NCBI RefSeq assembly: GCF_009650765.1
Contig: NZ_CP045740.1
Span: forward strand, 6,672,001-6,736,000
DNA length: 64,000 nt
Direction: 5' to 3'
Source: Streptomyces sp. SUK 48
GTDB lineage: Bacteria > Actinomycetota > Actinomycetes > Streptomycetales > Streptomycetaceae
The position numbers and the translations under genes were made by a program. The stretch's first letter is position 1. Each line of letters opens with the position of its first letter. The notes under the pieces were generated by a model, which saw nothing but the letters and a program-made list of their open reading frames with translations, was not told the origin of the DNA and made no database searches. Below are positions 25,366-32,792 of the stretch, one piece after another.

Positions 25366-25394
25366 ACCGTAGGAGGACTAGACCAGTAGGTCAA
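25366..25394 (-). promoter_or_regulatory. promoter with DasR-like site for small secreted peptide
   Basis: On the minus strand TTGACC, 17 bases, then TACGGT. The spacer contains ACTGGTCTAGTCC, matching one half of the DasR operator (ACTGGTC/TAGACC type) with a changed second half. The putative start site is about 55 bp upstream of the small secreted peptide ATG. The spacer shares an 11-base core with the promoter at 9522-9551. Confidence 0.6.
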
Positions 25395-25518
25395 CGCCCC
25401 GGGAGCTGTTTCCGGCCGCGCGGCCGTGTGTCGGCCGCGGGCGGGTCCCAGACGTGTCCCCACCTGCCCCGGAGACCGTGTCACGCCACCCCCGTCCGGC
25501 GCCCGGCTGGAATGTTCG

Positions 25519-25536
25519 AGTGAGCGGTCGTTAACT
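25519..25536. promoter_or_regulatory. TetR-type operator-like palindrome before acyl-CoA dehydrogenase
   Basis: AGTGAGCG-GT-CGTTAACT has 8-bp arms with two mismatches. The core TGAGCGGTCG is identical to that in the site before the thioesterase at 5649-5664. It lies 163 bp upstream of the acyl-CoA dehydrogenase start. Confidence 0.45.
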
Positions 25537-25698
25537 GGTGACGGGAGTCCGTTGTTCGGGCATACTCAGCGCAGCCGCTGGTCAGCGGGCTTCCGTGATC
25601 CGGGGGCGCGCACCGTGGCCGTAACGGAACGATCAGGCGGAGCCGCCCTGACCCGTGGGCCGTGCCGCCGGTTCCCCACCAGGGAGGAGACCGACGTC

Positions 25699-26871
25699 AT
25701 GTCCGACCGCGACCCGCAGCCGGTGGAGCGTCACGTGCCGACGGACGAGGCGAGGGACCTGCTCACCCTCGTCCGGGAGATAGCCCGGCGTGAGATCGCC
25801 CCAAGGGCCGCCGAAGAGGAGGACGCGGGCCGTTTCCCGCGCGAGGTCTTCACTCTGCTCTCCGCATCGAGCCTGCTCGGCCTGCCGTACGCCGCGGAGC
25901 ACGGCGGCGGCGACCAGCCGTACGAGGTCTACCTCCAGGTACTGGAAGAGCTCGCCGCGGTCCGGCTCACCGTCGGTCTCGGCCTCAGCGTGCACACCCT
26001 CGCCTCCTACGCGCTCGCCACCTACGGCACCAAGCAGCAGCAGGTCGAACACCTCCCCGCGATGCTCGGCGGCGGACTCCTCGGCGCCTACTGCCTGTCC
26101 GAACCCGCCTCCGGTTCCGACGCCGCGTCGCTGCGTACCAGGGCCGTGCGGGACGGCGACGACTGGGTGCTCACCGGCACCAAGGCATGGATCACCCACG
26201 GCGGCATCGCCGATTTCTACACCGTGATGGCCCGTACCGGCGAGGACGGCCCCCGGGGCATCACCGCCTTCCTGGTGCCCGGCGACGCCCCGGGCCTCGG
26301 CGCGGCCGCCCCCGAGAAGAAGATGGGCATGAAGGGCTCGCCCACCGCCCAGGTCCACTTCGACGGCGTCCGGGTCGGCGACGACCGCCGCATCGGCGAG
26401 GAGGGCCAGGGCTTCGGCATCGCCCTCGCGGCCCTCGACTCCGGCCGCCTCGGCATCGCCGCCTGCGCCATCGGCGTCGCCCAGGCCGCGCTGGACGAAG
26501 CGGTCGGCTACGCCACCGAGCGGCGGCAGTTCGGCCACCCCATCGCCGACTTCCAGGGCCTGCGCTTCATGATCGCGGACATGGCCACCCAGATCGAGGC
26601 GGGCCGCGCCCTCTACCTCGCCGCGGCCCGGCTGCGCGACGCCGGCGAGCCGTTCGCCAAGCAGGCCGCCATGGCCAAGCTGCACTGCACCGACACCGCC
26701 ATGAAGGTCACCACGGACGCCGTACAGATCCTCGGCGGATACGGCTACACCGCCGACTTCCCGGCCGAGCGCTACATGCGCGAGGCCAAGGTGCTCCAGA
26801 TCGTCGAGGGCACCAACCAGATCCAGCGGATGGTCATCGCCCGTCACGTGGCGGGACCCGAAGCCCGCTGA
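25699..26871 (+). CDS. acyl-CoA dehydrogenase
   Basis: A 390-residue FAD enzyme of normal length. ATG 25699 follows GGGAGGAGA. Signatures are CLSEPASGSDAASLRTRA for FAD/substrate binding, GTKAWITHGG, the C-terminal family pattern ILGGYGYTADFPAERYMREA, and the segment KVLQIVEGTNQIQRM that carries the catalytic Glu (EGTN). It oxidises an acyl-CoA to the enoyl-CoA and passes electrons to ETF; chain specificity is unclear. It is alone, with a TetR-like operator upstream. The end overlaps a small leftward gene by 38 bp. Confidence 0.93.
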   Translation: MSDRDPQPVERHVPTDEARDLLTLVREIARREIAPRAAEEEDAGRFPREVFTLLSASSLLGLPYAAEHGGGDQPYEVYLQVLEELAAVRLTVGLGLSVHTLASYALATYGTKQQQVEHLPAMLGGGLLGAYCLSEPASGSDAASLRTRAVRDGDDWVLTGTKAWITHGGIADFYTVMARTGEDGPRGITAFLVPGDAPGLGAAAPEKKMGMKGSPTAQVHFDGVRVGDDRRIGEEGQGFGIALAALDSGRLGIAACAIGVAQAALDEAVGYATERRQFGHPIADFQGLRFMIADMATQIEAGRALYLAAARLRDAGEPFAKQAAMAKLHCTDTAMKVTTDAVQILGGYGYTADFPAERYMREAKVLQIVEGTNQIQRMVIARHVAGPEAR

Positions 26872-27091
26872 ACCGGTCCGAGCCGAACTGACCCGTACGC
26901 ACCGCCGGCGCCGCCAGCCGCACCCACTCGGGGTCCTGGCGGCCCGGCAGCGTACGGCCGCGATCGGCCCAGACGCGCAGCAGATCGCGGTAGATGGGCG
27001 GGTCCTGCGCAGCGGCGGACCGGTCCGCCGCCGCGGGGCGCGGCACGAAGATGGGGAGCCGACGCCCGGTGACCGGGTGCGGGGATGTCAT
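26834..27091 (-). CDS. small conserved-looking protein, function unknown
   Basis: An 85-residue frame starting at ATG 27089-27091. The block DPPIYRDLLRVWADRGRTLPGR followed by DPEWVRLAA looks protein-like, with a balanced composition unlike the shadow frames around it. I recall similar small proteins next to acyl-CoA dehydrogenase genes in Streptomyces, without a known role. The ribosome site is weak. It overlaps the convergent dehydrogenase by 38 bp. Moderate doubt remains that it is expressed. Confidence 0.55.
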   Translation of the reverse strand: MTSPHPVTGRRLPIFVPRPAAADRSAAAQDPPIYRDLLRVWADRGRTLPGRQDPEWVRLAAPAVRTGQFGSDRFSGLRVPPRDGR

Positions 27092-27191
27092 ACCCGTGAG
27101 AACGCCGCACCCGGCGCACAGGTCACCGCCCGCCCGAATCGAGCGTCAGTGCAGGGACGTCCGGCGTCGCAGAGGGTCCGGTGCGCGGGGC

Positions 27192-27626
27192 TCAGGCGGC
27201 CCGGCGGCGCATCTCCGGCACCCGCATCGGGCGCGAGCCCGGGCCGCCGACGTGCGAGAAGGGCTGCGTCCGCCAGTCCAGGCCCTGGGGGAGCGTCAGC
27301 AGCAGGGCGGTGTCCTGCTCCTGCGGGGTGACGGACGCGTCCGCGGGACGGGCCTCGGTGGCCGACCGGCCCGTACCGGCGCACACGGTGAGCCCGAACG
27401 GGTTCCACGGCGAGGCGCACAGCGCGTGCTCCGGCAGGATCTCCTCGTCCGCCAGCAGCGCGATCGGCTGCGCGCAGTCCGGGCAGATCACCCGGTACAT
27501 CTCCAAGGTGTCGTAGGCGTCCAGCTCGTCCTCGAAGGCGTCGGATTCGACGCCCTCCGGCTCGGGCCAGACCACCGGCTGCTGCCGCTTGGACGCGGAT
27601 CGACCAGGGCGCTTGACACTCTGCAT
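27192..27626 (-). CDS. hypothetical protein with zinc-ribbon-like Cys pair
   Basis: A 144-residue soluble protein. The N terminus is basic and Ser/Lys-rich (KRPGRSASKRQQP). An acidic stretch (EGVESDAFEDELDAYD) precedes MYRVICPDCAQPIAL, and single cysteines in EHALCASPWNPFG and TVCAG could complete a metal site. I do not recognise the family; it looks like a streptomycete-specific regulator or adaptor. ATG 27624-27626 follows GGGGGA. Neighbours give no functional hint. Confidence 0.65.
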   Translation of the reverse strand: MQSVKRPGRSASKRQQPVVWPEPEGVESDAFEDELDAYDTLEMYRVICPDCAQPIALLADEEILPEHALCASPWNPFGLTVCAGTGRSATEARPADASVTPQEQDTALLLTLPQGLDWRTQPFSHVGGPGSRPMRVPEMRRRAA

Positions 27627-27841
27627 GGGATTCTCCCCCTAAGGCTGGGCCGTGAAAGGCTCGGCGGCCACGACCACAGCAAGCACTTCCCGTCCGCTCT
27701 CCGCGGTAATCACGAGAACATCACGGAGCCTGTTCGAATGGTGTGGCGTTCGTCACATCGTGCGGGCAGATGACCGTACCGGCATCCCTGGAGGGCCGTC
27801 CGCTGTCCGAGAAGATCGAACGCCCTGTAGGTTTTGGCGCC

Positions 27842-28282
27842 ATGGAGGAGCTGGACCGACAGATCGTGCAGCTGCTCGTCAAGGACGGGCGGATGAGCTA
27901 CACCGACCTGGGCAAGGCCACGGGCCTGTCCACGTCGGCCGTGCACCAGCGGGTGCGCCGGCTCGAACAGCGTGGCGTCATCCGCGGCTATGCCGCGGTG
28001 GTCGACCCGGAGGCCGTCGGGCTGCCCCTCACCGCGTTCATCTCGGTGAAACCGTTCGACCCCAGCGCCCCCGACGACATCGCGGACCGCCTCGCCGGCG
28101 TGCCCGAGATCGAGGCGTGCCACAGCGTCGCCGGCGACGAGAACTACATCCTCAAGGTCCGGGTGGCGACCCCGCACGAACTGGAGGAACTCCTGGCCCG
28201 GCTCCGCAGCCTGGCCGGGGTGTCGACCCGTACGACGGTGGTCCTCTCGACGCCGTACGAGGCACGGCCGCCGCAGATCTGA
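27842..28282 (+). CDS. Lrp/AsnC-family transcriptional regulator
   Basis: A 146-residue protein with an N-terminal winged helix (MEELDRQIVQLLVKDGRMSY, then LSTSAVHQRVRRLEQRG). A C-terminal RAM/ACT-like sensor domain follows (GYAAVVDPEAVGLPLTAF, then AGDENYILKVRV). Size and order are standard for Lrp family regulators that bind amino acids. ATG 27842 was chosen because the protein then starts as family members do; it has no clear ribosome site and TAGGTT lies 11 bases upstream, so a leaderless transcript is possible. The adjacent amidohydrolase gene is a possible target. Confidence 0.85.
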   Translation: MEELDRQIVQLLVKDGRMSYTDLGKATGLSTSAVHQRVRRLEQRGVIRGYAAVVDPEAVGLPLTAFISVKPFDPSAPDDIADRLAGVPEIEACHSVAGDENYILKVRVATPHELEELLARLRSLAGVSTRTTVVLSTPYEARPPQI

Positions 28283-28396
28283 CGGCGGCCCGTCCGCCAC
28301 CGGCCGGCCGGCGCCCCGTGCGCTGCGGGCGCCCCCGCGCCGCTGCCCGCCGCCCCAGGTGCGACGCCCCCCGCCGGCCGAGAGAAACTGTCGCCT

Positions 28397-29986
28397 ATGA
28401 GCGACCGCACCCTCCTCCTGCGCAACGGCGACGTCCACAGTCCCGCCGATCCCTTCGCCACCGCGATGGTCGTGGAGGCCGGCCATATCGCCTGGGTCGG
28501 GTCGGAGGGCGCGGCGGACGCGTTCGCCGACGGGGTGGGGGAGGTGATCGACCTCGGCGGCGCGCTCGTGACCCCGGCCTTCACGGACGCCCATGTGCAC
28601 ACCACGGCCACCGGCCTCGCGCTGACCGGCCTCGATCTGAGCGCCGCGCCCTCGCTGGCGGCCGCACTGGACCTGGTCCGCGAGTTCGCCGCCGCCCGGC
28701 CCGGGGACCGCGTCCTGCTGGGCCACGGCTGGGACGCCGCCCGCTGGCCCGGCGGCCGCCCGCCGACGCGCGCGGAGCTGGACGAGGCCACCGGCAAACG
28801 CCCGCTCTACCTCTCCCGGATCGACGTGCACTCCGCCGTCGTCACCACCGCCCTGCTGGACCTGGCCGGCGGCGACCTGCCCCGCACCGACGCGCCCCTG
28901 ACCGGGGACGCCCACCACGCCGTACGCGCGGCCGCCTTCGCCGCCGTCACCCCCGCCCAGCGCGCTCAGGCCCAGCGCGCCGCGCTGGCGCACGCCGCCT
29001 CCCTCGGCATCGGCTCGGTGCACGAGTGCGGCGGACCGCAGATCTCCTCCGAGGACGACTTCACCGGCCTGCTGGAGCTCGCCGCCACCCTGCCCGGGCC
29101 CCGGGTCCTCGGCTACTGGGCCGAGCGGGACGTCGACAAGGCCCGCGAGCTGGGCGCGATCGGCGCCGCGGGCGACCTCTTCGCCGACGGCGCTCTCGGC
29201 TCGCACACCGCGTGCCTGCACGAGCCGTACGCCGACGCGGACCACTCCGGCACCGCCTACCTGGACACCGACGCCATCGCCGCCCATGTGATCGCCTGCA
29301 CCGAGGCGGGCCTCCAGGCGGGCTTCCACGCGATCGGGGACGCCGCCGTGTCCCGCGTGGTCGACGGGGTGCGCGCCGCCGCCGAGAAGGTCGGCCTCGC
29401 CCGTATCCGGGCCGCCCGGCACCGTGTCGAGCACGCCGAGATGCTCACCCCCGAGACCGTGGCCGGCTTCGCCGAGCTGGGCCTGATCGCCTCCGTGCAG
29501 CCCGCCTTCGACGCGCTGTGGGGCGGCGCGGACGGCATGTACGCCCGCCGCCTCGGCGCCGAGCGGGCCCGCACCCTCAACCCGTACGCCGCGCTGCTGC
29601 GCTCCGGCGTCCCGCTGGCCTTCGGCTCCGACAGCCCCGTCACCCCGCTCGACCCCTGGGGCACGGTCCGCGCCGCCGCCTTCCACCACACCCCCGAGCA
29701 CCGCGTCTCCGTGCGCGCCGCCTTCACGGCGCACACCCGGGGCGGCTGGCGGGCGATCGGCCGGGACGACGCGGGCGTCCTGGTGCCCGGCGCGCCCGCC
29801 GACTTCGCCGTCTGGCAGACCGGCGAGCTGGTGGTGCAGGCCCCCGACGACCGGGTGGCCCGCTGGTCGACCGACCCGCGCTCCGGCACCCCCGGGCTGC
29901 CCGACCTCACCCCGGGCGGCGAGCTGCCGCGCTGTCTGCGCACCGTGGTGGGCGGCCGGACGGTCTTCGTACGGCCGGGCGAGTGA
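28397..29986 (+). CDS. YtcJ-like amidohydrolase
   Basis: A 529-residue metal-dependent amidohydrolase of the YtcJ group. The TIM-barrel motif PAFTDAHVHTTATG provides the first metal ligands, and later blocks FHAIGDAAVSRVVDGVRAA and FGSDSPVTPLDPW complete the site. The C-terminal beta-sandwich (DAGVLVPGAPADFAVWQTG) is typical. No signal peptide, so it is cytoplasmic. The natural substrate of this group is mostly unknown; formamide, allantoin-like or N-acyl amino acid compounds are suggested in the family. It lies 114 bp after an Lrp regulator gene on the same strand. Confidence 0.85.
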   Translation: MSDRTLLLRNGDVHSPADPFATAMVVEAGHIAWVGSEGAADAFADGVGEVIDLGGALVTPAFTDAHVHTTATGLALTGLDLSAAPSLAAALDLVREFAAARPGDRVLLGHGWDAARWPGGRPPTRAELDEATGKRPLYLSRIDVHSAVVTTALLDLAGGDLPRTDAPLTGDAHHAVRAAAFAAVTPAQRAQAQRAALAHAASLGIGSVHECGGPQISSEDDFTGLLELAATLPGPRVLGYWAERDVDKARELGAIGAAGDLFADGALGSHTACLHEPYADADHSGTAYLDTDAIAAHVIACTEAGLQAGFHAIGDAAVSRVVDGVRAAAEKVGLARIRAARHRVEHAEMLTPETVAGFAELGLIASVQPAFDALWGGADGMYARRLGAERARTLNPYAALLRSGVPLAFGSDSPVTPLDPWGTVRAAAFHHTPEHRVSVRAAFTAHTRGGWRAIGRDDAGVLVPGAPADFAVWQTGELVVQAPDDRVARWSTDPRSGTPGLPDLTPGGELPRCLRTVVGGRTVFVRPGE

Positions 29987-30596
29987 TCTCCGGGGGTGGC
30001 GCGGCGGCCGCCCCTCGCCCCGGGCGCCTCGCGCGACCTGCGCATCCTCCGCGCCACTCCCGGGCGGCACAGTGGACGCCCAGGTCAGAGGTCTGTTGAC
30101 AGTCGGGCGCGGAGGGCCGGTAGGTTCGTCCGAGTCCACCACCGGACGCCCGACCGGGAAGCGTTCGCGCACCTCCCCGCCGCGTCGCTGGGTCAGGGAC
30201 GGCGCCCCGCACCGGGGCACCGCCACTGGCAGCCAGGCTCAGCGCCCGCGCCGGCGGGGAAGCGTTCCAGCCGGTCGGCCAGGTGTGACCCCGGGTGTGG
30301 GGCCCGGCCTCAGTAGACAACGGCTCTCGGTCGATCCGCAGCCAGCGGGTCCCAGGTCGGCCCGAAGGGCGCCGGGCCCCCATCCGCAGCACGGGGGAGG
30401 CAACCCATCCGGGTTCGGGATCATCCGAACAGTCGGAAGAGGAAAAGAACGTCGCGCAAACAGGCCGGGAACATCCCGAAAAGCGCGTTCTTACCCCACT
30501 CTTGTGCAATCGACACCACCATACGTACCAGCTGTCACGTCTACCCAGGCGGCGGCCACTATGGTGGACGCCTGCGTACGACCAGAAGGGGCAGCA
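29987..30596. other. 610-bp gene-free region upstream of ppm1
   Basis: No plausible protein gene on either strand. It carries a strong promoter at 30096-30126 followed by GC-rich sequence with many short inverted repeats, for example GGGAAGCGTTC twice (near 30158 and 30258). It is either a long ppm1 leader or an unannotated small RNA. Confidence 0.5.
30096..30126 (+). promoter_or_regulatory. strong housekeeping promoter, TTGACA-N19-TAGGTT
   Basis: TTGACA is the ideal -35 and TAGGTT fits the streptomycete -10 consensus TAGNNT, with a 19-base spacer (18 if GTAGGT is used). It points at ppm1, but the start codon is about 470 bp away. Confidence 0.6.
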
Positions 30597-31394
30597 GTGA
30601 ACGACGGCGACGGGACCCTCGCGGCCACGGCCCAGGGGAGGCAGTTCGGTCCGCTCGGCACGGCCTTGGTGATCATCCCGACCTACAACGAGGCGGAGAA
30701 CATCAAGACCATCGTCGGCCGGGTGCGCAAGGCCGTCCCCGAAGCGCACGTGCTGATCGCGGACGACAACAGCCCCGACGGCACCGGCAAGCTCGCCGAC
30801 GAGCTGGCCGCCGAGGACGAGAACGTCCAGGTCATGCACCGCAAGGGCAAGGAGGGCCTGGGCGCCGCGTACCTCGCGGGCTTCCGCTGGGGCCTGGAGC
30901 ACGACTACGGCGTGCTGATCGAGATGGACGCCGACGGCTCCCACCAGCCCGAGGAGCTGCCCCGGCTGCTCACCGCCCTCAAGAGCGCCGACCTGGTGCT
31001 CGGCTCCCGCTGGGTGCCCGGCGGCCGGGTGGTCAACTGGCCCAAGTCCCGCGAGTTCATCTCCCGCGGCGGCAGCCTCTACTCCCGGCTCGCCCTCGAT
31101 CTGCCGCTGCGCGACATCACCGGCGGCTACCGCGCCTTCCGCGCCGAGACCCTCAAGGGCCTGGGCCTGGACGAGGTCGCCTCGCAGGGCTACTGCTTCC
31201 AGGTCGACCTCGCCCGCCGCGCGGTCAAGGCCGGCTACCACGTGATCGAGGTCCCGATCACCTTCGTGGAGCGCGAGCTGGGCGACTCCAAGATGAGCAA
31301 GGACATCCTGGTCGAGGCGCTGTGGCGGGTCACCGCCTGGGGCGCGGGGGACCGCGTCGCCAAGCTCACCGGCAAGGACAAGCGGACCCCGTAG
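30597..31394 (+). CDS. ppm1: polyprenol monophosphomannose synthase
   Basis: A 265-residue GT2 glycosyltransferase of the dolichol-phosphate-mannose synthase type. It has VIIPTYNEAENIKTIV at the nucleotide site, ADDNSPDGTG, and the DXD-like block IEMDADGSHQPEELPRL. It transfers mannose from GDP-mannose to polyprenyl phosphate. The lipid-linked mannose then serves protein O-mannosylation and glycolipids at the membrane; in S. coelicolor this gene (SCO1423, from memory) is needed for phage phiC31 infection. There is no C-terminal membrane domain, as usual for actinobacterial Ppm. GTG 30597 follows AAGGGG. fxsA follows after 42 bp. Confidence 0.92.
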   Translation: MNDGDGTLAATAQGRQFGPLGTALVIIPTYNEAENIKTIVGRVRKAVPEAHVLIADDNSPDGTGKLADELAAEDENVQVMHRKGKEGLGAAYLAGFRWGLEHDYGVLIEMDADGSHQPEELPRLLTALKSADLVLGSRWVPGGRVVNWPKSREFISRGGSLYSRLALDLPLRDITGGYRAFRAETLKGLGLDEVASQGYCFQVDLARRAVKAGYHVIEVPITFVERELGDSKMSKDILVEALWRVTAWGAGDRVAKLTGKDKRTP

Positions 31395-31436
31395 CCCCTT
31401 ATCCGGCGTTGAGCCGGGGCCAGGCACACTGGGGGT

Positions 31437-31997
31437 ATGACGACAGGCGCTCCGACCTCCCTGAACACCGCCCGGCCCCGGCGCTCCCGGCTGCGCAGGT
31501 ATCTGCCGCTGGGCCTCGCCGGATGGCTGGTGCTGGAGATCTGGCTGCTGACCCTGGTCGCCGGCGCGGCGGGCGGCATGACCGTGTTCCTGCTGCTCGT
31601 GGCGGGCGTGGTGGCCGGTTCCGTGGTGATCAAGCGGGCCGGGCGGCGGGCCTTCCAGAACCTGAACGAGTCGCTCCAGCGGGGCGGCTCCCCCCAGCGC
31701 GGCGGGGGCAACGGGCTGACCATGCTCGGCGGCCTGCTGCTGATCATCCCGGGCATGATCTCCGACGTCCTCGGCCTGCTCCTGCTGCTGCCGCCGGTCC
31801 AGAAGGCCGTGAGCCGGCTGGCGGAGAACACCGTCGAGAAGCGGCTGCGCGCCGCCGCCCCGGGCAGCCTGGGCGACGCCTTCCAGCAGGCCCGTATGCA
31901 CCGCCCGGACGGCAAGGTCGTACCGGGCGAGGTCGTCCGCGAGGACCGTGCCGGGCGTCCGGGGCCGGACGAGCACCGGCCGCCGCTGACCCGCTAG
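31437..31997 (+). CDS. fxsA: FxsA-family membrane protein
   Basis: A 186-residue protein with about three or four hydrophobic helices (LAGWLVLEIWLLTLVAGAAGG, MTVFLLLVAGVVAGSVVIKRAG, and MLGGLLLIIPGMISDVLGLLLLL). The motif IPGM-SDVLGLLLLLPP is characteristic of FxsA, named in E. coli for suppression of F exclusion of phage T7. The C-terminal tail is polar and charged. The physiological role in actinobacteria is unknown. Conserved placement between ppm1 and rbpA is typical of Streptomyces. Confidence 0.9.
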   Translation: MTTGAPTSLNTARPRRSRLRRYLPLGLAGWLVLEIWLLTLVAGAAGGMTVFLLLVAGVVAGSVVIKRAGRRAFQNLNESLQRGGSPQRGGGNGLTMLGGLLLIIPGMISDVLGLLLLLPPVQKAVSRLAENTVEKRLRAAAPGSLGDAFQQARMHRPDGKVVPGEVVREDRAGRPGPDEHRPPLTR

Positions 31998-32001
31998 CTC
32001 C

Positions 32002-32067
32002 GAAGAACACGCGAGCCCCGAGAACACGCGAGCCCGGAGACACGAAAGACCCGAGACACGAAAGACC
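32002..32067. repeat. short tandem repeats of about 16-17 bp after fxsA
   Basis: Two units of the form GAGAACACGCGAGCCC are followed by two of the form GAGACACGAAAGACC, directly between the fxsA stop and the terminator hairpin. Confidence 0.7.
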
Positions 32068-32110
32068 GCGGGCGCCGTACGTCCTGAAGGACGTACGGCG
32101 CCCGCGGTCT
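32063..32110. terminator. 22-bp perfect bidirectional terminator
   Basis: The arms 32063-32084 and 32089-32110 are perfectly complementary around a TGAA loop. It separates convergent fxsA and rbpA and has runs of A on the left and TCTT on the right, fitting both directions. Confidence 0.92.
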
Positions 32111-32139
32111 CTTGTGCAGGTGCGCTCGCGGCTTGCCCG

Positions 32140-32514
32140 CTATGCCGACTTGCGGCTGTCCCGGGGGTGCACGGCGATGTTCATCGCCCCCGAACGCAGC
32201 ACGGCCAGACGCTCCTCGAGGACCTCTTCGAGCTCCTCACGGGTGCGCCGCTCCATCAGCATGTCCCAATGGGTGCGCGCGGGCTTGGCCTTCTTCTCCT
32301 CCGGGCCGTCGCCGTCCACCAGGAGTGCCTGGGCCCCGCAGACCTTGCACTCCCACTCCGGCGGGATCTCCGCCTCGACCGAGAAGGGCATCTCGAAGCG
32401 ATGCCCCTTCTCACATGCGTACTCCACGGCCTGGCGCGGGGCCAGGTCGATGCCGCGGTCCGTCTCGTAGCTGGTCACCACGAGGCGCGTACCGCGAAGA
32501 GCTCGCTCACTCAT
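32140..32514 (-). CDS. rbpA: RNA polymerase-binding protein RbpA
   Basis: A 124-residue essential-type transcription factor of actinobacteria. The N terminus MSERALRGTRLV is followed by the zinc-binding core domain (residues about 27-75, YACEKGHRFEMPFS and WECKVCGAQALL) and a basic linker (EEKKAKPARTHWDMLMERR). A C-terminal sigma-interaction domain follows (TREELEEVLEERLAVLR). It binds principal sigma factors HrdB/SigA and stabilises the open complex. A consensus SigR promoter lies 62 bp upstream, in line with known thiol-stress induction of rbpA. Convergent with fxsA across a strong terminator. Confidence 0.96.
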   Translation of the reverse strand: MSERALRGTRLVVTSYETDRGIDLAPRQAVEYACEKGHRFEMPFSVEAEIPPEWECKVCGAQALLVDGDGPEEKKAKPARTHWDMLMERRTREELEEVLEERLAVLRSGAMNIAVHPRDSRKSA

Positions 32515-32575
32515 GAATCGTGCCTCCCGGGCTTGTCGCCCACAGGACAGGTGTCGCTGTCGTCGTCATCCGGTC

Positions 32576-32601
32576 AACGTCCGGTCGGCGGTAAAGATTC
32601 C
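32576..32601 (-). promoter_or_regulatory. SigR promoter of rbpA
   Basis: On the minus strand GGAAT (32601-32597), exactly 18 bases, then GTT (32578-32576). This is the SigR consensus GGAAT-N18-GTT, placed 62 bp upstream of the rbpA start codon. Confidence 0.88.
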
Positions 32602-32677
32602 CGTTCCGAGTCCCGTTCCGGGTCATGCGTCGCCGTCGTAGCCGCCCCTTGTTCTACCCACAGGCGCCCGGTTTGTC

Positions 32678-32695
32678 ACATCTGCTAGCAGATGT
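32678..32695. promoter_or_regulatory. perfect 18-bp palindrome upstream of rbpA
   Basis: ACATCTGCTAGCAGATGT reads the same on both strands. It sits 77 bp upstream of the SigR -35 element in the 278-bp gap and is relatively AT-rich, like a regulator-binding site. The binder is unknown. Confidence 0.6.
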
Positions 32696-32792
32696 CACCC
32701 AGCGTTTCGGCATCTTTGACGCGCAGTAACGGTACGCCTGGCAGGCCAAACGCGTACACTACCGCCCTTTCGCGCCGAGCGCTAAATCGGCG

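Noticed and set aside
30150..30260. Words resembling a cobalamin riboswitch (GGGAA, GCCACTGG, AGCCAGG)
   Set aside because: The GCCACTG and AGCCAGG elements directly abut, without the usual stem between them, and the conserved GGTGNAANTCC part is missing. The downstream gene has no cobalamin link.
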